A stretch of DNA of 64,000 nt from Bacillus sp. FJAT-14578 (GTDB lineage: Bacteria; Bacillota; Bacilli; Bacillales; Bacillaceae_H): the NCBI RefSeq assembly GCF_000504165.1, contig NZ_AYSE01000006.1, forward strand, positions 62,001 through 126,000. The letters are read 5' to 3'. A program made the translations under genes and the position numbers. Shown here piece by piece: positions 53,552 to 62,129 of the stretch (positions within the stretch are counted from its first letter, which is position 1; each line of letters begins with the position of its first letter). Below the pieces are notes generated by a model. It saw only the letters and a list, made by a program, of their open reading frames with translations. It searched no databases and was not told where the DNA came from.

Positions 53552-54037
53552 ATGCAAACAAAATGGTTCATTTCAATCGGGCTACTAGTAGTCATTATCT
53601 TCACAAGCGGCTGCCAACAATGGACTGAAATAGTTCCCAATCCAGCTTCCGAAGACAAAAAACAAACGCCCCCGGAGACGAAAGAAACTACAGAGGATAA
53701 CGATCAAGAGGAAACAAAAGCTGTGGAAAATGAAGCGTTTAAAATCATGGCTCCGGTTCCCAATCAAACCATACATGGAGTTTTCACGTTAAAAGGAGAA
53801 GCCCGTGTATTTGAAGCAACCTTTCATTATAGACTAGAAGATGATCATCATAATGTTTTAGCGGAAGGTTTTATCACCGCAGATAAAGGGGCACCCGAAT
53901 GGGGAGATTTTGAAGCGGAGATTTCCTTTAAAGAAACAACGAGTTCAAACGCGATTTTAACAATATTTGAAGAGAGCGCTAAGGATGGTTCCCCGCAACA
54001 TGAATTATTCATTCCACTAAAAATAGAAAATAAATAA
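53552..54037 (+). CDS. Lipoprotein with Gmad2 immunoglobulin-like domain
   Basis: 161 residues. Lipoprotein signal with lipobox FTSGC (Cys21), an acidic linker (~30-65), then a Gmad2 domain: PVPNQTIHGVFTLKGEARVF, EATFHYRLEDDHHNVLAEGF, EWGDFEAEISFKE. Gmad2 domains occur in spore-former surface proteins such as GerM-associated ones. The role is probably at the outer membrane leaflet. Start ATG behind GTGAGG. Confidence 0.85.
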   Translation: MQTKWFISIGLLVVIIFTSGCQQWTEIVPNPASEDKKQTPPETKETTEDNDQEETKAVENEAFKIMAPVPNQTIHGVFTLKGEARVFEATFHYRLEDDHHNVLAEGFITADKGAPEWGDFEAEISFKETTSSNAILTIFEESAKDGSPQHELFIPLKIENK

Positions 54038-54042
54038 ATTCT

Positions 54043-54096
54043 GAGGGTCAGTCCCCTGATGTTTTAACCCTCCCATTTGGCGGGGACTACCCTCAG
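54043..54096. repeat. Inverted repeat of the GGGTCAGTCCCC family, terminator position
   Basis: GAGGGTCAGTCCCC (54043-54056) pairs with GGGGACTACCCTC (54082-54094), one mismatch. It sits between the convergent lipoprotein and tgl genes, so it may double as terminator. Confidence 0.7.
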
Positions 54097-54100
54097 CTTT

Positions 54101-54925
54101 TCATAAAAAGTAAGTTTTCGAACCGATGGTGGAAATAATCACGTTAGAAAAACAGCAAACATGCTCGGAGTTTTCACGCAATGCCGCTGAGCGAAAACGG
54201 CTTAAATACCGAAAGTTGGGCCGGGCGATTTGAGATGTCAAAAATGCCGCTCGATCGGGGTTTTTCTTTCTTTTTGTATTTAAAAAGTCAATGATTACCT
54301 GTCTGGTTGTGACCCCAATCCCATGTCCATAGTAAAGGTTCTCATCTAAAATAATCGCGTTTTCACCTTGCCATTGCGGCGTTTTAGGGTTGTAATCAGG
54401 ATTTTTGAAATACACGCAATCTCCCGGTAAAAAATCCGTTCCCTTATGACTATCAAGACCGAGATCATCGTCGTATTGCCAATCATATAGATAAAGGCCT
54501 GCAAAAAGACGATTGAACTGATTCTTGTCAATCGACTCTAAAACAGCTTTATAAAATACGATGACCATGGCTGTAGCGCATTCAAACGCATACTTGTTTC
54601 CGTTACGGAAGATATCTTCAATCCCCGTTTGAGGTAAAACATTCGGTTTAAGGATAAAGGCTCCTTTTTCCGTAAGCTTCCAATATTCTTCATTGCACTT
54701 CGATGTGCGGAATGTGGCAAATCCGACCCCGCTGTTATACAGCAAAACAGCCGCTTCCATGATTTGAAGCCTGAGCGCCAGTTCAAATTCAAGCTGCTCC
54801 ATTGTCTCATACTCATAAACCTTACTGTATTTTCCCATCGATTGGAGAATTTCAGCTGCTTCATTCGACAAAATCCCCTCTTCGATTTGATTCACATCTA
54901 ACCATTTTTGATTAATTTTTATCAT
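54101..54925 (-). CDS. tgl: Protein-glutamine γ-glutamyltransferase (spore coat transglutaminase)
   Basis: Cross-links spore coat proteins by ε-(γ-glutamyl)lysine bonds during late sporulation. The catalytic cysteine is Cys116 in NKYAFECATAMVIVFY, the position known for B. subtilis Tgl. Other blocks: FATFRTSKCNEEYWKL, LFAGLYLYDWQYDDDLGLDS, GDCVYFKNPDYNPKTPQWQG and YYGHGIGVTT. About 274 residues against roughly 245 for the known enzyme; the extra part is a C-terminal tail after YLSRF (SEHVCCFSNVIISTIG). Start ATG 54925 with AAAGGAG upstream. Confidence 0.92.
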   Translation of the reverse strand: MIKINQKWLDVNQIEEGILSNEAAEILQSMGKYSKVYEYETMEQLEFELALRLQIMEAAVLLYNSGVGFATFRTSKCNEEYWKLTEKGAFILKPNVLPQTGIEDIFRNGNKYAFECATAMVIVFYKAVLESIDKNQFNRLFAGLYLYDWQYDDDLGLDSHKGTDFLPGDCVYFKNPDYNPKTPQWQGENAIILDENLYYGHGIGVTTRQVIIDFLNTKRKKNPDRAAFLTSQIARPNFRYLSRFRSAALRENSEHVCCFSNVIISTIGSKTYFL

Positions 54926-55241
54926 TCATCCACTCACTCCTTTCCAGGGAATGGGCAAAAATTGGATTAGAAAGAACGACAACAAACCCATACACTGTCT
55001 GTTAAATTATATGACTAACGAGGGAATACTGAACAATTAACGGGAAATCCGGCATGTTCCATTTCCGGGTCCAACAATCTGAATCCACTTTGGGGCCGGA
55101 TTGTTGTTTCATTTAATTTCCCCATGCTCAATCATAAAAAGCACTGAAAAAAGTCACACTGTACTATGTACCTTAAATATAAAACCTGGATAAATCTTTT
55201 TTTCTGTTGAAAATTATCTAGTAGATGAAAGGGTGAACAGT
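54926..55241. other. Intergenic with an inverted repeat
   Basis: CAACAATC (55065-55072) and GGATTGTTG (near 55097-55105) form a stem followed by TTTCATTT. The divergent tgl and pyruvate kinase promoters must also lie here. Confidence 0.45.
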
Positions 55242-56291
55242 ATGACCATTGACCGAATATGTACCATTGGTCCAGCGAGCAGCAACAAAGACATGTTAGC
55301 AAAACTCATTCAAAACGGCATGACCATCGTACGGCTGAATTTATCCCACGGTTCCCATGAAAGCCATTGGGAAGTCATTCAATTAGTGAAATCGTTGGAT
55401 GATTCCATTAAAATTTTAGGTGATTTGCAGGGACCCAAAATCAGATTGGGCGTAATTGAGGAAGATCGAATGACACTTCAAGAAGGAGCTTCTTTCACTC
55501 TGTATACTGGCACTGCCATCGGTAATAAAGACGGAGCCAGCGTAGATTATTCCGGCATCATTCATGACGTGAAAGAAGGAAGCCGAATTCTCATTAATGA
55601 TGGGCAAGTGGAGTTAATCGTCAAAAAGGTAGAAACGGATAAAATCGAAACAACGGTGAAGGCAGGAGGTGAAATCGCCTCCCATAAAGGCGTGAATTTA
55701 CCCGGTACACCTGTCAATTTGCCGGCTATTACAGAGAAAGATCAACAAGACATACAATTTCTTGTACAAGAAGAGATTGATTATATCGCCTGTTCATTTG
55801 TTCGAAAATCCACTCATATACAGGAGATACGTGATTTTATCAAGCAGCTGACAGATGCTTCTCCAAAGTTAGTGGCTAAAATCGAAACAATGGAAGCACT
55901 CGAAAATTTTCAGCCTATTTGTGAAGCGGTAGATGCCATTATGATTGCACGGGGCGACTTAGGGGTTGAAGTACCTTATCATTGGATTCCTGTGTTACAA
56001 AAATCGATGATTAACGAGTGCAATCGAATGAATACATATGTCATCACGGCCACTCAAATGCTTCAATCGATGGTCGATCATTCCATTCCTACAAGGGCTG
56101 AAGTGACAGATGTCTTTCAGGCTGTACTCGACGGCACGAATGCCGTGATGCTGTCTGCTGAAAGTGCAGCAGGTGATTATCCTGTACAAAGTATCGAAAC
56201 CTTGCGCCTCGTTTCCCATTTTGCCGAATCCATGAAAAAAGAGGCTCCCTTCGATATGGCGGATATGTTAAAGCTGATAGAGAAAGTATAA
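55242..56291 (+). CDS. Short-form pyruvate kinase without C-terminal domain
   Basis: About 349 residues. Barrel and B-domain motifs are complete: TIVRLNLSHGSHESHW, ILGDLQGPKIRLG, CSFVRK, KLVAKIETMEALEN (catalytic Lys), DAIMIARGDLGVEV, TATQMLQSM, PTRAEVTDVFQAVLDGTNAV. It stops where the allosteric C domain should begin; housekeeping Bacillus Pyk is about 585 residues. Other bacilli carry such a short second enzyme. No pfkA adjoins, so it is not the main glycolytic copy. Start ATG 55242 behind AAAGGGTG. Confidence 0.9.
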   Translation: MTIDRICTIGPASSNKDMLAKLIQNGMTIVRLNLSHGSHESHWEVIQLVKSLDDSIKILGDLQGPKIRLGVIEEDRMTLQEGASFTLYTGTAIGNKDGASVDYSGIIHDVKEGSRILINDGQVELIVKKVETDKIETTVKAGGEIASHKGVNLPGTPVNLPAITEKDQQDIQFLVQEEIDYIACSFVRKSTHIQEIRDFIKQLTDASPKLVAKIETMEALENFQPICEAVDAIMIARGDLGVEVPYHWIPVLQKSMINECNRMNTYVITATQMLQSMVDHSIPTRAEVTDVFQAVLDGTNAVMLSAESAAGDYPVQSIETLRLVSHFAESMKKEAPFDMADMLKLIEKV

Positions 56292-56367
56292 TGCTCACCA
56301 GCCTTATCTGCGGCAAGCTATGAAAGCAGTGGCTTTATATGTCGGTGCTCCTTTGAAAAAATATCAA

Positions 56368-56402
56368 GAAAGGAGCTGGCTTCCTAGGCCAGCTCCTTCA
56401 AT
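56368..56402. terminator. Bidirectional terminator
   Basis: AAGGAGCTGGC (56370-56380)/GCCAGCTCCTT (56388-56398) perfect 11-bp stem between convergent genes. Confidence 0.88.
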
Positions 56403-56412
56403 ATGCTGCAGC

Positions 56413-58029
56413 TTAATTAGATGGGTTGATACGTCCCTCGATCTCAGCAGTAAACGGCTGCGATTGCTCCTTCACATAGTTGACAAGCGCATCAAGATCA
56501 ACAGGACCCACTTCCTTATTCTTCCCTTGGTTGAATATAGTAAAGTCGTCCCCTCCACCTGCAAGGAAACTGTTAGCCGCAACCGTATATTCTGCTGCCG
56601 GGTCAATTGCTGTTCCATCAGGCAGTTTTACGCTAACGACTTTGTTATTACTCCAAGTATAAGTAAGACCGGAAATCTGAAGCATGCGAGTTTGACCATT
56701 CTGCCATTGTTGGTTGAGCAGATCAATTACTTGCTGCCCCGTTAATGTCATTTTCACCAAATCATTGTTAAATGGCTGAACGTTATACAATTCTCCCCAT
56801 GTTACTTCGCCTTGTTCAATATCAGCACGAATGCCGCCTGGGTTCATAAAAGCGAAATCTGTCTTCATTGCATCACGCTGGGCATCTGCAATGAAATTAC
56901 CAAGAGCCGACTCACCGGCAGTATTTTGGCCAGCCGTAAGTGTTGTTTTGGCAGTACCGATCACTTGATTGATGATTGGAGCTACTTCTGCTTCATATTT
57001 TCCCAGCATCTCTTTCACTTCAGCATCCGGTTCGATTCCATCGTGGAATGTTGTGACAATTTCCGCTTTCTTGGTCACAATATCTTTTGTACGCGGATCA
57101 ATTTGCAAATCCACATCCGAGAAAGCTGTTCCATATGCATAGGATTGAACAAGAAGCTTTCCGTCCACTTCCGTATTTAAATAAGAATGGTTATGGCCGC
57201 CGAACATCACATCTACTTCATCGTCAACGTTTTTAGCGATATCTACTATTTCTCCACTCGCATTAGAACCGTCCGATTGGGAATTTCCCGGGTTATGGGC
57301 GAGCACGACAATCGCTTCGACTCCCTGCTCTTTCAACTCCGCGGCAGCTTTATTGATTGCTTCTGTTTCATCCGTGAATTCAACTCCAGCCACCGCGCTT
57401 GGAATGACAACACTTGGTGTATCGGACAAAGCGACTCCGATGAACCCAATCGGCATACCATTTACTTTCTTTACAACATAAGGCGGCAAGATCGGTTCCC
57501 CTGATTCCTTGTCAACGACATTGGCTGCTACATATGGGAAATCCGCTCCGGAAAAGTCACCTGTCTTCGGATGGGTACCGCCATCAATCAGCCTCATCAT
57601 TTCAGCAACTCCTTCATCGAACTCATGATTTCCTACTGTTCCAACATCAAAGCCCATTTTATTTAAAAGCTCGATCGTAGGCTCGTCCTGCTGTAATGCA
57701 GAAACGGGAGAGCTGGCTCCCACTATATCCCCTGCATGAACAAGCAGCGTATTATTATTTTCCGATTCGCGCTGTTTTAAATATGCAGCCAAATAATCGG
57801 CCCGGCCCACTTCTTTTCCTCCGACTTTACGCGTAACATCCAATTGTCCGTGAAGGTCGTTGATTCCTAAAAGCTGTACATCAATATAACGGTTTTTGTA
57901 TGAATCATTGGACAAAGGGATTCCTGATGCTTGGGATTGTCCAGAGGCGAATACACTTCCCGAAGATAACGTAACAGATAAAGCAAGTGCTGGTATGGCC
58001 ATTTTCTTTAATTTGGATGAAAACTTCAT
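56413..58029 (-). CDS. Secreted 5'-nucleotidase / metallophosphatase
   Basis: About 538 residues. Signal peptide (MAIPALALSVTLSSGSVFAS), calcineurin-like metallophosphatase domain with LLGINDLHGQLDV, VHAGDIVGASSPVSA, VGNHEFDEG, VLAHNPG and VMFGGHNHSYL (all metal ligands present), and the C-terminal 5'-nucleotidase domain (ESALGNFIADAQRDAMKTDF, MNPGGIRADIEQGEVTWGEL, NSFLAGGGDDFTIF). It releases phosphate from extracellular nucleotides. No LPXTG anchor, so it is secreted or loosely wall-bound. Start ATG 58029 behind GGGAGGAGC. Confidence 0.93.
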   Translation of the reverse strand: MKFSSKLKKMAIPALALSVTLSSGSVFASGQSQASGIPLSNDSYKNRYIDVQLLGINDLHGQLDVTRKVGGKEVGRADYLAAYLKQRESENNNTLLVHAGDIVGASSPVSALQQDEPTIELLNKMGFDVGTVGNHEFDEGVAEMMRLIDGGTHPKTGDFSGADFPYVAANVVDKESGEPILPPYVVKKVNGMPIGFIGVALSDTPSVVIPSAVAGVEFTDETEAINKAAAELKEQGVEAIVVLAHNPGNSQSDGSNASGEIVDIAKNVDDEVDVMFGGHNHSYLNTEVDGKLLVQSYAYGTAFSDVDLQIDPRTKDIVTKKAEIVTTFHDGIEPDAEVKEMLGKYEAEVAPIINQVIGTAKTTLTAGQNTAGESALGNFIADAQRDAMKTDFAFMNPGGIRADIEQGEVTWGELYNVQPFNNDLVKMTLTGQQVIDLLNQQWQNGQTRMLQISGLTYTWSNNKVVSVKLPDGTAIDPAAEYTVAANSFLAGGGDDFTIFNQGKNKEVGPVDLDALVNYVKEQSQPFTAEIEGRINPSN

Positions 58030-58634
58030 TTTTATTGCTCCTCCCAAAATCTATATTTCTATAAAAGTAAGTTCAATTTCATAGATTCAAGGATTATTAT
58101 AGGAGGAAGGCTTTTATCTTGTGCTACATTCTTGTAAATTTTGTGTAAAAATAATAAAAAAAAATGTAAAGGGACATATCATGCGGGAAACTATGCAGAG
58201 AAGAACGGCATAATAATGTGAACTTCCAGGGGATGGCGGAAACGGCTGATCCAAACACTTACCATCGGCCGTGTATATTCCCAATCGTTTGAAGATGGAT
58301 TGACTGCTATGGTCGTGAGTAAAACCGTGAATAAAGATTAAAAAGAGCGATTAAATGACAAGAGGGTGACTTAGAAGGACAAAAAGCAGCCCTTTGGAGT
58401 CATCCTCATTAACATTCCGTTTTTATCATTTATCGAGACTTACAAGACAGCATCTCCATACATGTAACTCCTTAATTACATAAGATGTATGTAATGTATC
58501 ACCTTTGAACATCATTCCATATCCAACCATAATGATCTCCAGTCATGTCCTGAGTTTAACGTATTCTAAACGGTGACATTGTCTGGCCGTAACTCCAAGG
58601 AAGGAGCTGCCAAAATAAAATGACAGCACTTTTC
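58030..58634. other. Intergenic with a possible gene tail
   Basis: A plus-strand frame ending at about 58343 reads TIGRVYSQSFEDGLTAMVVS and then stops, without a start or ribosome site; perhaps a remnant. An imperfect hairpin (AGGGTGACT/AGTCATCCT) lies at 58369-58407. Nothing else seen. Confidence 0.35.
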
Positions 58635-58871
58635 TCAAAATTTCCGGAATTTAGGAAAAGAGATAAGCGTTAACAAATTGATATTGTTTTCTTTGCCTTT
58701 TGATCTCACTCTTCCAAAAAAGGTCCCGAGAAACTCCTCCCAAATGGTTCCGACCACTTTTTTTGAACTAGGATTTTCACGTAGAGACAAAACTGTCATA
58801 TTTAATGCTGTGTCTAGGTGTGAGAGGGCTTGTCTCAAATGGCTGATGACCTCTTCATTTTTAGGTTCCAT
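58635..58871 (-). CDS. Conserved 78-residue protein, copy 1
   Basis: Highly similar (about 75%) to the protein at 61687-61926. Amphipathic N-terminal half (EVISHLRQALSHLDTALNMT) and a conserved core KVVGTIWEEFLGTFFGRVRS. No membrane segment or known family. It follows the DUF5132-like gene 58904-59173 on the same strand by 32 bases; the other copy has the same partner in the same order. Start ATG 58871 behind AAGGAGG. Confidence 0.8.
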   Translation of the reverse strand: MEPKNEEVISHLRQALSHLDTALNMTVLSLRENPSSKKVVGTIWEEFLGTFFGRVRSKGKENNINLLTLISFPKFRKF

Positions 58872-58903
58872 CTTCTTCCCTCCTTCTCCCTCTGTTTTTC
58901 ACC

Positions 58904-59173
58904 TTAGTGAAAAATCCGTCCAGTTTGTTCCTCAATTTCAACATCACAATCAATCAACATGTCTTGGGACATCTGTTTTTTCATTCTTTCAAATTTTACT
59001 TCTGCTGCCATATCTTCTAACCCTTCTTTTGCAGAGACAAGGAAATATTTCATTTGTTTTGATAAATCCCTCACCACTGGGCGAAGAGTTTGTCTAGCAA
59101 TCGGTATAAGAGCAGTTGTCGCTATAACAAGAGCAGATCCCACGATCACTCTTTGTAAGTTGCTTTGTATCAT
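58904..59173 (-). CDS. DUF5132-like small membrane protein, copy 1
   Basis: 89 residues with one N-terminal hydrophobic segment (VIVGSALVIATTALIPIARQ), a basic amphipathic stretch (RPVVRDLSKQMKYFLVSAKE) and an acidic helix (EGLEDMAAEVKFERMKKQ). Two relatives are in this window (61377-61646 and, frameshifted, 63059-63291). Such proteins accompany CtpI-like P-type ATPases in bacilli; the exact role is unknown. Start ATG 59173 behind AAGGAGGGACG. Confidence 0.8.
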   Translation of the reverse strand: MIQSNLQRVIVGSALVIATTALIPIARQTLRPVVRDLSKQMKYFLVSAKEGLEDMAAEVKFERMKKQMSQDMLIDCDVEIEEQTGRIFH

Positions 59174-59224
59174 TACGTCCCTCCTTACTCCTTTTTTATC
59201 CATTTTTGACAACTATCTTAATTC

Positions 59225-59353
59225 TTATGCAGCTGCTGCGTAATTTGCAGGAAGTGATGGCTTCCTTGCGTTAGATTGGGTCAAGAAACGTGTAATCGGC
59301 TTAGCGATAATAGCTAAACTTCCTGCAACAGCTAGAGTAGGTAACCAGTTCAT
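59225..59353 (-). pseudogene. Stand-alone copy of the P-type ATPase C-terminal tail
   Basis: Encodes 42 residues (NWLPTLAVAGSLAIIAKPIT, ending PANYAAAA) that align with the last 40 residues of the ATPase at 63373 (SWLPILAVAGSSAIIAKPVV, ending PAGHLAAA). The rest of an ATPase is missing. It stands 51 bases upstream of a DUF5132-like gene, exactly as the intact ATPase end does. Most simply it is the leftover of a deleted duplicate; a functional miniprotein (GGAAGTGG before ATG) cannot be excluded. Confidence 0.7.
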
Positions 59354-59566
59354 AAGGATGCCACTTCCAAACCTGTCCTCTTTTTCTAAGTTCACTTTTT
59401 ACACTTTTACATATTTTATAGATTGAACAAAATATATGATTTTATGCACGTATAAAACAGGGCATTTCATGAAAGAATATAAAAAATAAACATTCGAATT
59501 TTTGTGTGAGTTTTACATTAAGAAACGATGCACAAAGTTGTTGTATAGAAGCATGGAGGTATGAAT

Positions 59567-60007
59567 ATGTTTAAAAAGTTCTTTTCTTTAAGCAATCCAT
59601 TAGGATTAGTTATTACATCGGCAACCATTATTCTTGCCCTTTCGCCAGAAGCAAGAAATGGAACAAGGAGATTGCTAGTAAAAGGAGCGGGAGCAGCCCT
59701 TGCGTTGGGAGATCAGGTAAAAGGCTTGACAACCGGTATGCGTATGCAGCTTGGTACACTGGTAGAAGAGGCGAAAGCCGAAAAAGAAATGATGATGATT
59801 CCTGACATGTCTGAAGCAATGAAACATGGAATGGAAGAGGGAATCGATAAAACAAAACAAGCTGCGGAAAAAGCAAAACAATCATTCGCTGATTTATTCA
59901 AAGCAGAGGAACAGGTCACACCACCCCAACAGTTCGAAGCGTATAATGTGTTAAATGACCAATCTGTTAAACAAAAATTAAATGAAATCGAACAACAATT
60001 CCATTAA
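59567..60007 (+). CDS. YtxH/DUF5132-like membrane-anchored protein
   Basis: 146 residues: a hydrophobic N-terminal segment (LGLVITSATIILALSP), basic amphipathic region (RNGTRRLLVKGAGAALALGD), then a long charged helix rich in Ala, Lys and Glu (EEAKAEKEM, DKTKQAAEKAKQSFADLFK). Probably a single-pass membrane protein with cytoplasmic coil. GGAGG favours ATG 59567 over ATG 59561. Terminator follows at once. Confidence 0.8.
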   Translation: MFKKFFSLSNPLGLVITSATIILALSPEARNGTRRLLVKGAGAALALGDQVKGLTTGMRMQLGTLVEEAKAEKEMMMIPDMSEAMKHGMEEGIDKTKQAAEKAKQSFADLFKAEEQVTPPQQFEAYNVLNDQSVKQKLNEIEQQFH

Positions 60008-60008
60008 A

Positions 60009-60041
60009 CGAAAAAAGCCTGTAACGACACAGGCTCTTTTC
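60009..60041 (+). terminator. Terminator of the YtxH-like gene
   Basis: AAAAGCCTGT/ACAGGCTCTTTT right after the stop codon. Confidence 0.85.
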
Positions 60042-60099
60042 CATTTGTTAATGACAATATCGAACTCGTAAACAACATTTAATTGTTTTAAAACTTCCT

Positions 60100-60406
60100 T
60101 TATAAAAAATTGACGAATTTCCCCAATATGATGTAAAAAAACGGCAACAAAAACATGAAAGCGTTAACAATTATACCCCACCTTACTATCTCATCCTTTT
60201 CATCATTAGTATAAGCAAGCATTATTCCTAAGGGAGCAAGAATCATTGGCAATATAAATAGATACTTCTTGGACATTTTGGTCTTGTTTCGGAATGTACC
60301 GCACAAAATTACTCATAAAAAATAGCCACTGAGTGGTTCCAATTACAAGAGAACATAAGCCAAAGAAGGAAAATCTCTTTTTATTCCCCTTAAACATTCG
60401 ATTCAA
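60100..60406 (-). pseudogene. Frameshifted small membrane protein gene
   Basis: Two overlapping minus-strand frames join into one plausible ~100-residue membrane protein. The first (from TTG 60406 behind AGGGGAG) reads KKRFSFFGLCSLVIGTTQWL then FVRYIPKQDQNVQ. The second continues KYLFILPMILAPLGIMLAYT, EIVRWGIIVNAFMFLLPFFY to stop 60100. Skipping one G near 60246-60250 (CCAAGAAGT) restores continuity. Either a pseudogene or a sequencing error. Confidence 0.6.
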
Positions 60407-60716
60407 AATTTAACTCCCCTTTTTTTTGTTGTTCAATAAGGATTAAATTCTAGTATCACAAATAAATCATTTACAGAAACTTTACATATCCCAACAATCA
60501 AACAATATGTTGAAAGCTGTTTAAAATAGAACAAATTTCAATAAAGATATTTTCTTTTACATTGTTTATGCTCCATGTGGTTAGATTAATAATCAAGTCA
60601 ATACAATGGGTCAGCAAACCGAAAGATGAAGGAATTAATAAATAGTTGCTAATTACATGTTTTGTCATAGGAATTCTCTTTTAGGGCACCCTATAAAGAA
60701 CAAAGGAGGTTTTATA
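60407..60716. other. Intergenic, no gene seen
   Basis: AT-rich; presumably holds divergent promoters for the frameshifted gene and the glycine-zipper gene. Confidence 0.45.
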
Positions 60717-61082
60717 ATGTATAAAGGTGCTTCGTTTTGGAGTGGAGTCGTATCAGGCGGCATTTCACAAATAGAAGATATGCGCGCATATATGAAAGGT
60801 GATTTAACGACTCAGGACTTTAGTGTACATACGACGAGGAATGTCACAGGGGCCGTTGGAATTATGGCGGGTATGGAATACGGGGCTGTGTTAGGCAGTG
60901 CTGTATTACCTGGAATCGGCACGATTATTGGCTCGATTGTTGGCTTTATGGTTGGAAACCGTTTAGGCAGCTACGCCGGTTATCAAGTGGGCAATATCGT
61001 GTTTAAACAAACTCCCCTTCTACTTACCGGCAACGGGGGTACAAGCTTAAGAATTGAGCAAAAAATGAACGAGTCTCATTAA
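60717..61082 (+). CDS. Glycine-zipper membrane protein
   Basis: 121 residues. After a soluble start (SFWSGVVSGGISQIEDMRAY), a long glycine-zipper region (GAVGIMAGMEYGAVLGSAVL, PGIGTIIGSIVGFMVGNRLG) forms one or two tight membrane helices, then a polar tail. Resembles the small glycine-zipper proteins that travel with DUF5132-type proteins and CtpI-like ATPases; no firm family. Start ATG 60717 behind AAAGGAGG. Confidence 0.75.
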   Translation: MYKGASFWSGVVSGGISQIEDMRAYMKGDLTTQDFSVHTTRNVTGAVGIMAGMEYGAVLGSAVLPGIGTIIGSIVGFMVGNRLGSYAGYQVGNIVFKQTPLLLTGNGGTSLRIEQKMNESH

Positions 61083-61099
61083 CGAGACTCGTTTTTAAT
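61069..61099 (+). terminator. Terminator overlapping the stop codon
   Basis: ACGAGTCTC/GAGACTCGT around the TAA, followed by TTTTTA. Confidence 0.85.
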
Positions 61100-61376
61100 G
61101 TCCCGTACTGTTTAGTTCTGATCGCTTGGTCGTTTAACACATTATAATACAGGACATTGACGGATTGGTGCTTGATAAAGATTTTATCTTGTCAAACGAC
61201 GATTGTATTTCCGATGGCATCTTCCTAGTATTGGAATTTTATCCACTGGCTATACTATTAAAAAACTTGGCATTTGCCAAGACTTTTATACACATATCCT
61301 AACTTCCCTTATACGGTTCAGAAAGAAGGCAATTATACTTTCTTATTTGCTTATAAATGACAACAGGAGGTCAATC

Positions 61377-61646
61377 ATGATTGAAAGAGGCTTACAAAGA
61401 GCCATCATTGGCTCAGCACTTGTTATTGCGTCGACTGCGCTATTGCCGATTGCCAAGCAGACTCTTCGCCCTATTGTACGTAATGTATCAAGAAACATGA
61501 GATATATGCTCGTTTCCACAAAAGAAGGAATTGAGGATATAGTGGCGGAAGTAAAATTCGAAAGAATGAAAAAGCAATTAGACGAAGGCATGTTGATTGA
61601 ATATGACGGAGAGGTAAACGAAGTAAAGGAACCTACTTTTCATTAA
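61377..61646 (+). CDS. DUF5132-like small membrane protein, copy 2
   Basis: 89 residues, about 70% like the copy at 58904 (AIIGSALVIASTALLPIAKQ, VSTKEGIEDIVAEVKFERMK, EGMLIEYDGEV). One hydrophobic N-terminal segment. Start ATG 61377 behind AGGAGG. Followed 40 bases later by the second copy of the 78-residue protein, the same gene order as copy 1 but in opposite orientation. Confidence 0.8.
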   Translation: MIERGLQRAIIGSALVIASTALLPIAKQTLRPIVRNVSRNMRYMLVSTKEGIEDIVAEVKFERMKKQLDEGMLIEYDGEVNEVKEPTFH

Positions 61647-61686
61647 TATTAATGGTGAGACGAATGTTTATTAGGAGGAGAAATTT

Positions 61687-61926
61687 GTGAGTGAGCAACA
61701 ACAAAATGAAGTGATCCATCACCTGAAACAAGCACTGTCACATTTGGAAACAGCGTTAAATATAACAGTCCAATCTCTAAGGGATAATCCCGGTTGCAAG
61801 AAATTAGTGGGGACCATTTGGGAAGAGTTTCTCGGCACCTTCTTCAGCAGGGTTCGGTCAAAAGGCAAAGAAAACAACGTTAACCTTCTTAGCTTGATTT
61901 CCTTTCCGAAATTACGAAAATTCTAA
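61687..61926 (+). CDS. Conserved 78/79-residue protein, copy 2
   Basis: 79 residues from GTG 61687 behind AGGAGGAG. Shares VGTIWEEFLGTFFSRVRSKG and LISFPKLRKF with copy 1. Function unknown. Confidence 0.8.
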   Translation: MSEQQQNEVIHHLKQALSHLETALNITVQSLRDNPGCKKLVGTIWEEFLGTFFSRVRSKGKENNVNLLSLISFPKLRKF

Positions 61927-61935
61927 ACAAATTCA

Positions 61936-61973
61936 AGCAAGGTGTTCGGTCATATCGAACACCTTGCTTGCTT
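61936..61973 (+). terminator. Terminator of the copy-2 unit
   Basis: GCAAGGTGTTCG/CGAACACCTTGC, 12-bp perfect stem. Confidence 0.88.
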
Positions 61974-62041
61974 ATTTTGAGTGAATAGCAGTTTTTATCC
62001 ACATATATTTTCCCCTGGCAATTAACACTCTTGCTTTTAAG

Positions 62042-62110
62042 ATGCGCGATATAGAGGAAGTAATCGGGAAAATGCTTGGCTTAAAACAGTTGGAAAACAA
62101 TGCAGCCTAA
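62042..62110 (+). pseudogene. Possible 22-codon gene tail
   Basis: MRDIEEVIGKMLGLKQLENN and two alanines before a stop. It reads like a protein C-terminus but has no ribosome site. Low confidence. Confidence 0.2.
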
Positions 62111-62129
62111 CATAGTGAGTTGAGCCGGT

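Noticed and set aside
58678-59097. 139-codon plus-strand frame over the small membrane protein genes
   Set aside because: Antisense to two paralogous genes with good ribosome sites and near-identical partners elsewhere in the window.
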